Shown here: piece after piece, positions 16,001 to 23,401 of the stretch
Position numbering within the stretch: position 1 is the stretch's first letter
Layout of the letters: each line of letters begins with the position of its first letter
NCBI GenBank assembly: GCA_964558415.1
Contig: CAZLDI010000027.1
Span: forward strand, 1 to 24,848
Reading direction: 5' to 3'
Source: CAZLDI01 sp964558415
Lineage (GTDB): Bacteria; Chloroflexota; Dehalococcoidia; SM23-28-2; RBG-16-64-32
Length of the DNA stretch: 24,848 nt
Translations under genes and position numbers: made by a program
The notes under the pieces: model-generated
The model's input: the letters and a program-made list of their open reading frames with translations, nothing else
Database searches by the model: none
Told to the model about the DNA's origin: nothing

Positions 16001-17461
16001 GGCGGCAACGAGGCTGCCGCCGTTGCCTCCACCTTTGCCGGTGTTGCCCGTATATATGCCGCCGCAAGTCGTGGCGACGCATGGCCCCGCGGGGCCACCC
16101 GATTTGCCTCCGACAGATACGAAGCTGTCGCGGCTGACGGCGTGGGCATCCAGACTGGTGAACGTCCCCCCGGCCGGCGACGCATCGCCCAGGCGCACGA
16201 GCACCTCACCCCCCGGCTGCGTGATCAGCATCTGGTCCGGGCCGGGCACAGTGCCCAGCAGCACGGCCTGGCCTTCGTTGAGGCCGTAATCGGGGCCCGG
16301 AGCAATTCCACCGCTCAGGCTGGTCCAGGTGCCGCCCGCCGGCGTGGGGTCGGCAACAAGCGCAAGTTTCTCGGGGGACGGGCTCGGGTTGGCCGGCTCC
16401 GCTCCGGGGGCGATGAAATAGCCGTCGCCGTACGGAGCGTCTGCCGTGGCGCGGAACATCACCGGCGGGCGAGTCTGCGTCGGTTGCAGGTCCAGCAGGC
16501 GCGGCTGGCTCAGCGCGCTGTACGTGATTGTGCCGGCGGGCGGCCCGCTATACCAGGTGTCGCCCGAGGCGAGGATCTTGCCCGCCGCCGTCGCTCCCGC
16601 ACCGTCCGGATCTAGCCAGACCGCCCCGCCTGACCCCGCGCCGCCGCCTCCGCCGCTCACGGTGCCCGAAAACGCCACCGCGCCGTCGTCGTTCATCGAA
16701 GCAAGATCAAGCGTGGCCAGGGTGCCGCCCGTGCCCGGCATAGCGTCACCGACCGCTGCGATCTTCACAGCAGGGGAGGCGCCGGGCCCGTCCGGGTCTG
16801 CGAAGAGCGCGGAGGTAGTTGGGCCGCCTGTCACCGCTGCCTGGAAGAGGACCGACCCGCCGTCGTTGTAGTCGTAGGCCTGCGGGACGCCGTAGATGCC
16901 CCCGATCGGCGTCGCCTCACCTTCCAGCGCCACCAGCGCCAGCGTCGCCCCGGCCTTCTCGAAGATCCCGAAGCGGTGCACGCCGGCGCCGAACGCGTTC
17001 GTCACGCGCGCCGTCAGCAGGACCTCGCCGCCCCCGTTCACGAGCGGCGGACGCGCGGCGACGACCGGCAAGAGAGTCCCAGCCGGATCGCAAAGTGCCA
17101 GCGGCTTCGCCGCTCCGTATGGTCCGGGCGGCGCTTCGTCCCCGTCGATCACCAGCGGCGCCGGTGCGGCGGAGCCGTCGCCACCGGCGACGAAGCAGGG
17201 GATCGGGGCCGCCCCGCTGGTGGTAGCCGTGAATACAGCGAGGCCCGCCTCGTTCACGCCGGGCGCGCCGAAAGCCAGCATGCTCCGGGTGACCGGCGGG
17301 CGACCAAGCGGGCTGCCCGGCAGCGAAATAGACTCGCCCTGGAAGGCGATCTTGGTCAGCGAGACGAGGTGTGTGGCCAGCACTGACTCCTTGTCCAACG
17401 CGCTGGGCAGGAGTGCGAGAACCGAAACGGCCAGTAGCAGCAGAGCACGGGCAGGTCTCAT
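13067..17461 (-). CDS. P2: large secreted metzincin-like metalloprotease with dockerin-like module
   Basis: The 1464-residue product starts with a signal peptide (RPARALLLLAVSVLALLPSA). Residues about 30-440 carry NxxGxxxF-type repeats (VNEAGLAVF, YNDGGSVLF, MNDDGAVAF). From about 540 to 825 there are tandem Asp/Cys repeats of the form CNDGxD...DxxDxDC, likely calcium-bound and disulphide-locked. The zinc site is HELGHNLNLCH (H927, H931, H937), with a Met-turn at SVMNY (M962). More Asp/Cys repeats follow (about 984-1167), then a TSP3-like linker (DSDVDGWHDGHDNC) and the shared module in the last 103 residues. Start: ATG at 17461 with GGGGG upstream; the frame is open 19 codons further. It is an extracellular peptidase; the substrate is unknown. 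Confidence 0.88.
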   Translation of the reverse strand: MRPARALLLLAVSVLALLPSALDKESVLATHLVSLTKIAFQGESISLPGSPLGRPPVTRSMLAFGAPGVNEAGLAVFTATTSGAAPIPCFVAGGDGSAAPAPLVIDGDEAPPGPYGAAKPLALCDPAGTLLPVVAARPPLVNGGGEVLLTARVTNAFGAGVHRFGIFEKAGATLALVALEGEATPIGGIYGVPQAYDYNDGGSVLFQAAVTGGPTTSALFADPDGPGASPAVKIAAVGDAMPGTGGTLATLDLASMNDDGAVAFSGTVSGGGGGAGSGGAVWLDPDGAGATAAGKILASGDTWYSGPPAGTITYSALSQPRLLDLQPTQTRPPVMFRATADAPYGDGYFIAPGAEPANPSPSPEKLALVADPTPAGGTWTSLSGGIAPGPDYGLNEGQAVLLGTVPGPDQMLITQPGGEVLVRLGDASPAGGTFTSLDAHAVSRDSFVSVGGKSGGPAGPCVATTCGGIYTGNTGKGGGNGGSLVAADSDKDGISNASELAATCGIDTNGVAGIDFSFNIDGNPGCDVDPDIPDVFVEVDYMSCTVTSGSADANDPKDLDHDPANGPADLAEPDHIPDDDLPSDCAEDGVTTCNDGIDQAGGDALVDAADSDCTNHHTGAYDATMNLEDGVQACNDGLDQAGGDALIDGADPDCHNHKPLGGFIEGGALGIYSCEDEIDNDIPPDGLIDLADPDCSVVKAFKDGANLNATDNEDAISTCADGVNNDPAQDINIDAADGDCHTDGNPLNPTYDASRNEGFKRGTCNDGLDNFNDKKLDILDPDCSGINLHVFVSEAVAHADYLDFSSEHCDNGNDDDNNGKIDSGIDIAPPGAGPEDIPADPSCPAGQACTTGQVGYEPGNHSFELAKAVHFNSPQKIFHYAIASHMADAGDNVSGCGELPGNDFYIALGSPAWDHLTAIEYESVFMHELGHNLNLCHGGPAKLAAPDSQCDINHKPNYLSVMNYTFSFPWLTGRPLDFSRWALPPREDGSVAGNNGLGTCDDGVDNGGGDGADNKDNGDCRLVETALAEAAGIDGGLTAFLTSEDGQAAGTCSNAVDDATGDVLIDLGDPDCRFAPLVVRNTAYTRFPYEGVTNTGEDGAGGITCYNNISDVPAQDDDPVLLGVQSYIDLADPDCSNGNDGVDNDGNTLADDDGTGPGDPSPSLPADPQVQCRFLAVSADGGINWNSSSFPPFDPPTVKAPINDPLGVQPGIGLVRCAVNPPLQTLIGYNDWLHLLYDIKVTAGYADGLPGAVPPGDPGHVPPPDSDVDGWHDGHDNCISVVNANQENYDGDALGDACEDEDDGDGYTDAMEAGTPLCNGVNNDPFDAGGMDTAVDDGCPGGPALVGTYSEAEFNTGTSSLGRCEAGGTATPSAHWPADLAAAAGFSEDKINISDLAVFVAPFRRIGTKPGDALFSARYDVVPGTTFGMPWINIVDLSNVAFLAPPMPPYNGTRAFGGAVCTDP

Positions 17462-17563
17462 GGCAGACCCCCTACGAGGCTCGCATTCGAGTAACAGCGC
17501 GGCGCCGCAACTCCACACAAGCTGCCCCAGCCGTCACAGCTGTCCGGCGAGCTCCCGCGAAGG

Positions 17564-17591
17564 ATTATAGACCTCTTACGCCGATTGTCAA
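17564..17591 (-). promoter_or_regulatory. Consensus promoter for P2
   Basis: On the minus strand TTGACA (17586-17591) and TATAAT (17564-17569) are perfect matches, 16 bp apart. They lie about 105 nt upstream of the P2 start codon and 80 nt past the end of P3. Confidence 0.75.
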
Positions 17592-17619
17592 CCCGCCGCC
17601 GTCGGTCTGCCCCTTTTCC

Positions 17620-17667
17620 CCGTTTGCCGTTTGCCGTTTGCCGTTTGCCCCTTGCCGTTTGCCCCTT
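17620..17667. repeat. TGCCGTT heptamer tandem repeat
   Basis: CCGTTTG is repeated four times in a row (about 17620-17647). It then alternates with a CCCCTTG variant, giving a short microsatellite in the P3-P2 gap just before the P2 promoter. It is likely a slippage product and could vary between strains. Confidence 0.7.
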
Positions 17668-17672
17668 CCCCC

Positions 17673-19214
17673 CTACCCGTCCGTACACGCCCCCCCACCG
17701 AACGCCCGCGTCCCGCCATATGGCGGCATCCCCGGTGCCAGCATGCTGACGTTCGCCAGGTCAACGATGTTTATCCAGTCCTCCCCGAACGTTGTCCCCG
17801 GCACGACATCATGCCGCGCACTGAAGTCCGCGTCGCCCGGCCTGGTGCCGATGTGGCGTGTCGGTGCGACAAAGCTCGCGAGGTCCGAGACGTTGACCTT
17901 GTCCCCGCTGAACGACCCGCCCATCAGGTCCGCCGGCCAGTGCCCGCTCGGCCCGCTGCCCCCGCCGGCCTCGCAGCGGCCCCCGGCGTTCGTGCCTGCC
18001 CGGAACTCCGCCTCCGAGAACGTCCCCGCCTGCGGCGGCCCGTTCGCGCAGCCGTCGTTTACTACTGCGTCGTCCGTCGCGTCATCGTTCACCCCGTTGT
18101 CGCAGAGCGGATGCCCGAACTCCACGGCATCCGCGTAGCCGTCGTCGTCGTCGTCCGCATCCGCCGCGTCCGCCTGACCGTCGCCGTCCGAATCGTAGCT
18201 ATCGATAGTGGCTTGTGCAGACGCCTGTGCGAAGGCGACCGGAATGTAGACGTTCGTCAGTTGCTCCAGCACCAGAAAGACGCCGAAGTAGCGGCGCTCG
18301 CGGTCCAGCCACGGTGAGAAGCCGAACGCCCCCTGGCTGCTGACCTGCACCGGCACGTCTTGCGCGCCCACGATGTCCCGCCAGAGGCCGAGACCATAGC
18401 GCCTTGCGTCCGGGTGCGGCGTGTAGGCGATCGCCGCGCCGAACGTCTGGTCTCGCTGCATCTCGGTGATCGCGTCCTGCGACAGTACCTGCACGCCGTT
18501 GTAGACGCCGTTGTTGAGGTGCATCTCCAGCAGCGTCGCATACTCGTGCAGCCGGCTCCATACGCCTCCCCCGATGCGCGGGTTAGCGTGGGTGCCGTAC
18601 GTGGTCACGGTCAGCCCCAGAGGAGTCTTTATGCGGTCAGCGAACAGCGAATTCCACGTCTGTCCGGTCGCCACTTCTGCTACGCGCCCTGCCACCTGCA
18701 TTGACGCCCCGCCGTAGTAGAACTGCGCGCCCGGCGCCGCGATCAGCCCGCCTTGCCTTATCAGCTCCACACAGGCGTCCAGCGTCGTCGTCGTATCCCC
18801 CAGGCACGCGTGGTCGCCGGTCAGCCCGGAGGTGAACGACCAGAGCTGCCGCAGCGTGATCGTCCCCATCTGCCCGGTCCAGTTCGGCAGGTACATCGAC
18901 ACAGGGTCGTCGAGCGTTACGATGCCATCGTCCACCAGCGTCATGAAGACCGAGGAACTGACCCACTTCGTCGCCGAGGCGATCGGGACCGCGGTGTTCG
19001 CGTTGTAGGCGCCGAAGTATTGCTCGTAGATGATCTGGTCATCCTTGAACATGAGCAGCGATGCTCCGTTCAGAGGCACGCTGTCCACCGTGTTCTGCAC
19101 GATCGTCGTCACAGCGCTGAAGTCGTAGTCCGCCTCCGCGGCGGGAGCGCCCGGCCGAAACGCGAGCATCAGCAGCGCCAGGACGGCGATCACAGCAGGT
19201 ATTCGTCGCATCAT
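17673..19214 (-). CDS. P3: secreted beta-lactamase-fold serine hydrolase with dockerin-like module
   Basis: The 513-residue product has a signal peptide (RRIPAVIAVLALLMLAF). Residues about 30-335 form a class C beta-lactamase/EstB-like domain. The nucleophile motif S80-A-T-K83 lies in IASATKWVSSSVFM. YYGGAS (about 166-171) stands at the usual Y-x-N position, and SSQGAFGFSPW at the third motif. The family includes esterases, peptidases and beta-lactamases; the YGG form points to an esterase or amidase rather than drug resistance. An Asp-rich linker (DSDGDGQADAADADDDDDGY) and the shared 102-residue module follow. ATG codons at 19214 and 19211 are both possible; the first comes one base after the P4 stop, so P4 and P3 form an operon. 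Confidence 0.88.
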   Translation of the reverse strand: MMRRIPAVIAVLALLMLAFRPGAPAAEADYDFSAVTTIVQNTVDSVPLNGASLLMFKDDQIIYEQYFGAYNANTAVPIASATKWVSSSVFMTLVDDGIVTLDDPVSMYLPNWTGQMGTITLRQLWSFTSGLTGDHACLGDTTTTLDACVELIRQGGLIAAPGAQFYYGGASMQVAGRVAEVATGQTWNSLFADRIKTPLGLTVTTYGTHANPRIGGGVWSRLHEYATLLEMHLNNGVYNGVQVLSQDAITEMQRDQTFGAAIAYTPHPDARRYGLGLWRDIVGAQDVPVQVSSQGAFGFSPWLDRERRYFGVFLVLEQLTNVYIPVAFAQASAQATIDSYDSDGDGQADAADADDDDDGYADAVEFGHPLCDNGVNDDATDDAVVNDGCANGPPQAGTFSEAEFRAGTNAGGRCEAGGGSGPSGHWPADLMGGSFSGDKVNVSDLASFVAPTRHIGTRPGDADFSARHDVVPGTTFGEDWINIVDLANVSMLAPGMPPYGGTRAFGGGACTDG

Positions 19215-19215
19215 C

Positions 19216-20934
19216 CTACGGGTCCGTGCACGCTGGCCCGCCGAACGCGCGCGTGCCGCTGAACGGAGGCATCGGCGGGGCAAGCATGCTCACATTGGCC
19301 AGGTCCGTGATGGTTATCCAGGCCTCTCCGAACGTCGTACCAGGCACAAGGTCGTGTCTGCCACTGAAGTCCGCGTCCCCCGGCTTCGTGCCGAGGCGGC
19401 GGATGGGCCCCACAAAGCTCGCCAGGTCCGACACGTTGATCCTATCCTGCGAGAACCCGGCGGCGGCGGACAGGTCTGCCGGCCAGTACGCGCTGGGAGT
19501 CCCGCTGCCACCAACCCCGCACCGGCCAAGCGAGTTCGTGCCTGTGTTGAACTGCGCCTCCGAATGGGCGCCCGCCGCGGCCGGCCCGCCCGGACAACCG
19601 TCATCAATGACAGCATCCTCGAACGCGTCGCTGTTCACACCATCACAGAGCGGAGAGCCGGACTCCGCAACGTCGCTGTACCCATCGTTGTCGTCATCGC
19701 CATCCACCACATCTTCGCTGCCGTCGCCATCCCAGTCGAATGGGGCAGGGTGGATGCCGGTGGCGCGCAGAGAGAAGCCAAGGTCGAAGGGGCTGGCCGT
19801 GAACGTATGCGACACCATCATTACGCCCGTCTGACTATCGCGGTCGTAACTACAGGCGCCGGGCCCGATGCTGCTCGTGTCGTCGCCGGTGATTCGGGCC
19901 AGCTGCACGGCATCGCCCGCGCCGTCCCGCAGCACCTGCGCAGCGGGGAGGTGGCTCACCTGGAACACGACGCATCCGAGGTGCTCCGGACTACCCCCGG
20001 TCAGAATCGGCGTCCCCACCAGGATCACGACGCCGCTCTGCGAGAACGCCAGCTCCGTCTGCTCAATCCTCGTCGCGCTCAGATCGAGCGCGTCGGCGTA
20101 GCTCAGTAGCGCCCCCACATAGCTGTATCCCGATACTTCCTGCCGCAGCAACACAAGCCGCTCGAGGTCGTCGCGCCGAACACTGCCGTCAAACACGGCG
20201 CAGTTCGTCGCCAGATACGTCGAGCCGCCGTGCGAGAACAGGGACGGTTCCGTGAATACATCGCAGTCGGACAGCTGTGGCAGCGCGCTCAAGTTATGCA
20301 CCGCCCCGAACGACGGCGAGGTCCCGCCGCCCCGGATCCACGCCTGACTGCTGTTCCCCAGGTCGGACGGCGAGCTCCCGAGGGAGCGGGTGTAGTAGAA
20401 GTCCGACCGGTCTTCCGATCCCGGAGGCTCCCCCAACGGCTCAAAGTACGTGAGCCAGAGCGACTGCCAGCCGCCGGACGCCTCCTTCACCAGGGTCGGT
20501 ACCTCGTGGAACGCCCACCCCTGCACGCTGCTATCCGGGTGCGCCAGCATCATGGTCGCGTTGAGCGCCTTCACGAATGCAAAAGACGCGCCGCCGTCTG
20601 TGCTCTGTGCCAGATGCGTGCGCACGCCAAAGTTCAGCTGCGGCGGCGGGCCCGGAGCCGTTACGAGTACATCCAGCCACGAGTACTCGAGCCACAGCGT
20701 CCCCGTCGACGCATCATACTCAAGCGACGGGTCGCCGTACCCCCGGAACGGCGCCGCGCCAGCGCCCAACGTGGCCAGCGGGTCGCCCGCGACCGTCACT
20801 TCAGGACACGTCGCGTTCAGCTGGCAGTGGAACATCACGGGGCCCGTCGCGGACGCGGAAGGCGCATCGCTCGTCCGGCCGTTCACCAGAAGACCGCCCG
20901 CAAGGAGAACCGCCACGAACACAACGCGCGTCAT
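19216..20934 (-). CDS. P4: secreted Asp-box (sialidase-like propeller) protein with dockerin-like module
   Basis: The 572-residue product starts with a signal peptide (TRVVFVAVLLAGGLLVNG). One clear Asp-box, STDGGASF (residues 111-118), plus repeated strand-rich blocks (GDPSLEYDASTGTLWLEYSW, FTEPSLFSHGGSTYLATN) suggest a sialidase/BNR-like beta-propeller. Catalytic sialidase residues were not identified, so glycan binding is as likely as hydrolysis. An Asp-rich linker (DWDGDGSEDVVDGDDDNDGY) and the shared 103-residue module follow. Start: ATG at 20934 gives a normal signal peptide but a weak ribosome-binding site. ATGs at 20961 and 20979 extend into a palindromic repeat. It is co-transcribed with P3, one base downstream. 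Confidence 0.8.
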   Translation of the reverse strand: MTRVVFVAVLLAGGLLVNGRTSDAPSASATGPVMFHCQLNATCPEVTVAGDPLATLGAGAAPFRGYGDPSLEYDASTGTLWLEYSWLDVLVTAPGPPPQLNFGVRTHLAQSTDGGASFAFVKALNATMMLAHPDSSVQGWAFHEVPTLVKEASGGWQSLWLTYFEPLGEPPGSEDRSDFYYTRSLGSSPSDLGNSSQAWIRGGGTSPSFGAVHNLSALPQLSDCDVFTEPSLFSHGGSTYLATNCAVFDGSVRRDDLERLVLLRQEVSGYSYVGALLSYADALDLSATRIEQTELAFSQSGVVILVGTPILTGGSPEHLGCVVFQVSHLPAAQVLRDGAGDAVQLARITGDDTSSIGPGACSYDRDSQTGVMMVSHTFTASPFDLGFSLRATGIHPAPFDWDGDGSEDVVDGDDDNDGYSDVAESGSPLCDGVNSDAFEDAVIDDGCPGGPAAAGAHSEAQFNTGTNSLGRCGVGGSGTPSAYWPADLSAAAGFSQDRINVSDLASFVGPIRRLGTKPGDADFSGRHDLVPGTTFGEAWITITDLANVSMLAPPMPPFSGTRAFGGPACTDP

Positions 20935-20972
20935 CCGGATGGCGCCGGACCGCCCGCTCATCCTGACCCGCC

Positions 20973-21003
20973 CGCTCATCCTGAGCCCGTCGAAGGACGA
21001 GCG
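20973..21003. repeat. REP-like palindrome, family 2, copy 1
   Basis: Arms CGCTCATCCT and AGGACGAGCG (one mismatch) surround the 11-nt loop GAGCCCGTCGA. A near-identical copy lies at 23190-23220. This resembles the common bacterial repeat that yields spurious HPEPVEG peptides in translated genomes. A half copy (CGCCCGCTCATCCTGA) adjoins it at about 20951-20966. Confidence 0.8.
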
Positions 21004-21060
21004 CGTTTATTCGAAAAAGGCATCCGCCCGGCTTCCTTCTCGACCCCTCAAGTTAGACTG

Positions 21061-21069
21061 ATTATAGCA
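21061..21069 (-). promoter_or_regulatory. Extended -10 promoter candidate for P4-P3
   Basis: The minus strand reads TGCTATAAT, a perfect extended -10, about 125 nt upstream of the P4 start codon. No -35 match stands at the right distance. A transcript from here would carry the family 2 palindrome in its 5' leader. Confidence 0.45.
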
Positions 21070-21124
21070 GCCCATCATTGGCGCCGCGGCCCCATCTGAG
21101 AAGGGACGATCGCGCGCCCCGCGC

Positions 21125-21171
21125 TGTCTCCACCGCTCATGGTGAGGCACTCGTACCATGAGCGGGGCACG
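21125..21171. repeat. Palindromic repeat family 1, copy 1 (47 bp)
   Basis: The perfect 11-bp arms CCGCTCATGGT (21133-21143) and ACCATGAGCGG (21155-21165) surround the loop GAGGCACTCGT. The 47-bp block is identical to the copy at 21265-21311. Together they occupy the intergenic stretch between P5 and P4, where no gene was seen. Confidence 0.85.
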
Positions 21172-21264
21172 TAAGCCTCGGACAGGATGACCGCGTCCTC
21201 CGCCCACGGACATGCTCCATGGCGCGCGAACTATACCGGCCACCCTTACGACGCCATGCTCCCA

Positions 21265-21311
21265 TGTCTCCACCGCTCATGGTGAGGCACTCGTACCATG
21301 AGCGGGGCACG
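21265..21311. repeat. Palindromic repeat family 1, copy 2 (47 bp)
   Basis: It is identical over 47 bp to the copy at 21125-21171, with arms at 21273-21283 and 21295-21305. The copy lies 27 bp past the stop codon of P5, so its hairpin could end or protect that transcript. Confidence 0.85.
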
Positions 21312-21338
21312 GTCGGCCCCGCAGTCAAGAGACGTCCC

Positions 21339-22994
21339 CTACGGCGCCCACGGGCACTGCGGCCCGCCGAACGCGCGCAGACCGAAGAACATCGGCGGAT
21401 ACGCCGCCTCGCCACCGATCATCGCCGCCATGTCCTGGATGTTGATATCCGTCCCGAACGTCGTTCCCGGCACGATGTCCAGCCGCACATCAGCCGGATA
21501 GGTGCCCACGTCCTCCCCGAAGTAGCGCACAGGAGCGATGTACGAAGCCATGTCCGCCACGTTGACCCTGTTCTCGCTGAACGGCCCCGCCATCAGGTCC
21601 ATCGGCCAGCGCAGGCTCGGCGTCATCGCCGGGTTCGAGTTCGGGAACGCCCCATCGAACTCCTGGCACGTCTTCTGGTCTCCACCTGCTTGCGGGAAGT
21701 ACGAGTACACGTGGTCCTCAGCCGTTCCCGTAAAACCGTCGGCGTCGCAATCCAACGCCGCTGCCGCAGCTGGCAGGCCTTCGTCCACCGCCGTATCGCC
21801 GTCGTCGTCCACTCCCGCGAAAACGCCGTCCACTCGCTCCGGCCGCAGGTTCACATCGTCCGCCGGCGACCCACAATAGTACTCTGCTTGGTCGGAAAGC
21901 GAGTCGCCATCGAAGTCGCCGCTGTCGCACGGATCGGAAACGCCGTCGCCGTCTACGTCTACCAGGAACCAGCAGACGCTGTACGCCGACGTCTTGAAGA
22001 AGTCCCGCAGCATCGTTCCCACCTTCTCCTCGCCTGTCTGCGCGGGATGCGTCCCGTCCCCCGGATCGAGGTCGCCCTGCTCCCAGATCAGCCCGTCGGA
22101 GCGCGGTATCAGCCCGTCCGCCCACAGGTACGGGCCCCAGGAGACCCACGGCGCGACCGTATTGTAATTCAGGTCCCCCGCCAGCGGGTCCACGATCACA
22201 CCGCCGTTCCGCATCTGGTCTATCTGCGCCTGGATCAGCCACTTCGCGGAGAAGGCCGACTCGTAAGCGTACGGCTCCGGGTTCAGCAGCGTTGTGGCGT
22301 ACCCGGCGTAGATGCGGCTCGAAAGGAAGACCAGCTGCACGTTCGGATAGCGCGTCCGGAGAGCGCGCATGATCCCGCCGGAGCGGGACTCCAGCACGTA
22401 AGCGTCTGCGAGCGTGTTCGGCAGTGAGGCCGTGGGCCCGGGGTTCGCGACCTTCACCCACACGGCCTGCACTTGCGCCTCCGTCAGCCCTTGCGGCGCC
22501 AGCCTCGTGTCGCGCACCCGGTCATAGTTCGGATCGCTCGCCTGGTCCCACGTCGCCGCCGCCTGACCTCCCGCCGCGCCGTTGACGATGCTCAGGCTCG
22601 TGTGGTTCACGCCGGCGTCCACCGCCGACTGCCCCATGAACGTCCACGAGTCGCACGGCAGCGCCGAACTCGCCGAGCAGAACTCCTGCGTCGTGTTCGA
22701 CATCCCGACCGAAAGCAGGACGATCCGCCCCTGCCCGCTCGGCGCTCCGAACACATCCAGCGGCTGCACCGCCGCCGCGCGGGCCGCCCCAACGGCAGCG
22801 TGGTCAGGCGGCACGACATTCGTGCCGCTCTCGTACAGTCCGCCCTCATAGACCCCCAGGTACGTCCCCGCACCCAGGTCGTTCAGCGGAACAGCGGCCA
22901 AGCCGTGGTCCGCCAGGCCGGCCGGCGCGTTCTGTAGCCCCGAGCCAGCGAGCGCAGCAAGCACCAGCATGACCGCGAAGCGCATCGTTCGCAT
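21339..22994 (-). CDS. P5: secreted SGNH-type hydrolase with dockerin-like module
   Basis: The 551-residue product has a signal peptide (MRFAVMLVLAALAGSGL). SGNH-hydrolase blocks can be picked out: LLSVGMSN (S99), IVNGAAGGQ (N138), and the final GDGTHPAQTG (D313, H316), which supplies the catalytic Asp/His pair. Esterase or deacetylase activity on a polysaccharide is a reasonable guess. An Asp-rich linker (DVDGDGVSDPCDSGDFDGDS) and a diverged copy of the shared module follow (last 93 residues: RWPMDL, NVADM, PGTTFG, NIQDM, AFGGPQC). It lacks the NDGCP/GRCEAGG preface found in P2-P4. ATG codons at 22994 and 22985 both follow AGGGGAAGG. It is a separate unit from P4. Confidence 0.85.
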   Translation of the reverse strand: MRTMRFAVMLVLAALAGSGLQNAPAGLADHGLAAVPLNDLGAGTYLGVYEGGLYESGTNVVPPDHAAVGAARAAAVQPLDVFGAPSGQGRIVLLSVGMSNTTQEFCSASSALPCDSWTFMGQSAVDAGVNHTSLSIVNGAAGGQAAATWDQASDPNYDRVRDTRLAPQGLTEAQVQAVWVKVANPGPTASLPNTLADAYVLESRSGGIMRALRTRYPNVQLVFLSSRIYAGYATTLLNPEPYAYESAFSAKWLIQAQIDQMRNGGVIVDPLAGDLNYNTVAPWVSWGPYLWADGLIPRSDGLIWEQGDLDPGDGTHPAQTGEEKVGTMLRDFFKTSAYSVCWFLVDVDGDGVSDPCDSGDFDGDSLSDQAEYYCGSPADDVNLRPERVDGVFAGVDDDGDTAVDEGLPAAAAALDCDADGFTGTAEDHVYSYFPQAGGDQKTCQEFDGAFPNSNPAMTPSLRWPMDLMAGPFSENRVNVADMASYIAPVRYFGEDVGTYPADVRLDIVPGTTFGTDINIQDMAAMIGGEAAYPPMFFGLRAFGGPQCPWAP

Positions 22995-23189
22995 ATCTGC
23001 CTTCCCCTCACGCCCCCCTCCGTGTACGCGCGATAGTACCGCCGAATGCGTCGGGCGCGGGTTATCGCGTGGTTACAGACAGGTTAGAGATCAGTCACAG
23101 AGCCACCGCCCGGCCACGGAGCGCTCTGCTGAAACGCCTCCTGTGTCACCCCCTGCCGCTGCCGCTCGCCGCGCGACAACGTCCCGCCC

Positions 23190-23220
23190 CGCTCATCCTG
23201 AGCCCGTCGAAGGACGAGCG
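23190..23220. repeat. REP-like palindrome, family 2, copy 2
   Basis: Arms CGCTCATCCT and AGGACGAGCG surround the loop GAGCCCGTCGA, identical to the copy at 20973-21003 through arms and loop. It lies in the gene-free stretch 22995-23480 between P5 and the TSP3 gene, which are transcribed away from each other. Confidence 0.8.
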
Positions 23221-23257
23221 GAGCTATTCTGCCCCGTGCGCTTCATCGTCCCCGGGG

Positions 23258-23401
23258 GTCGGGCTCTCAGCCCGACTCACCCATCCCCTCGCTCATTCAC
23301 CCCGCAGTGTCTCCACCGCTGATCGTGAGGTACTCGCACCATGAGCGAGCCATGCTGCCCCCGCACTTCAGACAGTCCGAGGGTCGGGCCCTTAGCCCGA
23401 C
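23258..23401. repeat. Composite palindromic repeat, copy A
   Basis: It opens with the inverted repeat GTCGGGCT-CTC-AGCCCGAC, continues through CACCCATCCCCTCGCTCATT and a degenerate family 1 palindrome (about 23313-23348), and closes with GTCGGGC-CCTTA-GCCCGAC. The same order recurs at 24688-24835. It lies 79 bp upstream of the TSP3 start codon. Confidence 0.8.

Noticed and set aside
15038..16615. Long plus-strand open frame of 525 codons opposite the P2 gene
   Set aside because: It is an antisense shadow of the Asp/Val/Gly-rich P2 repeats. Its translation is low-complexity VV/AV/RR with no domain, whereas P2 has a signal peptide, zinc motif and module.
17673..19214. P3 as an antibiotic-resistance beta-lactamase
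   Set aside because: The S-x-x-K motif is present, but the second and third motifs are the esterase-like YGG and QGAFGF forms. The protein also carries the extracellular module, so a secreted esterase or amidase role is more likely.
20935..21060. Short plus- and minus-strand frames over the family 2 palindrome giving PEPVEG-like peptides
   Set aside because: These peptides are a known artefact of translating this common repeat, not genes.
21125..21311. CRISPR array
   Set aside because: Only two repeats here, with a large arm-loop-arm palindrome and a 93-bp gap. There is no series of uniform spacers and no cas gene nearby; other copies are scattered.
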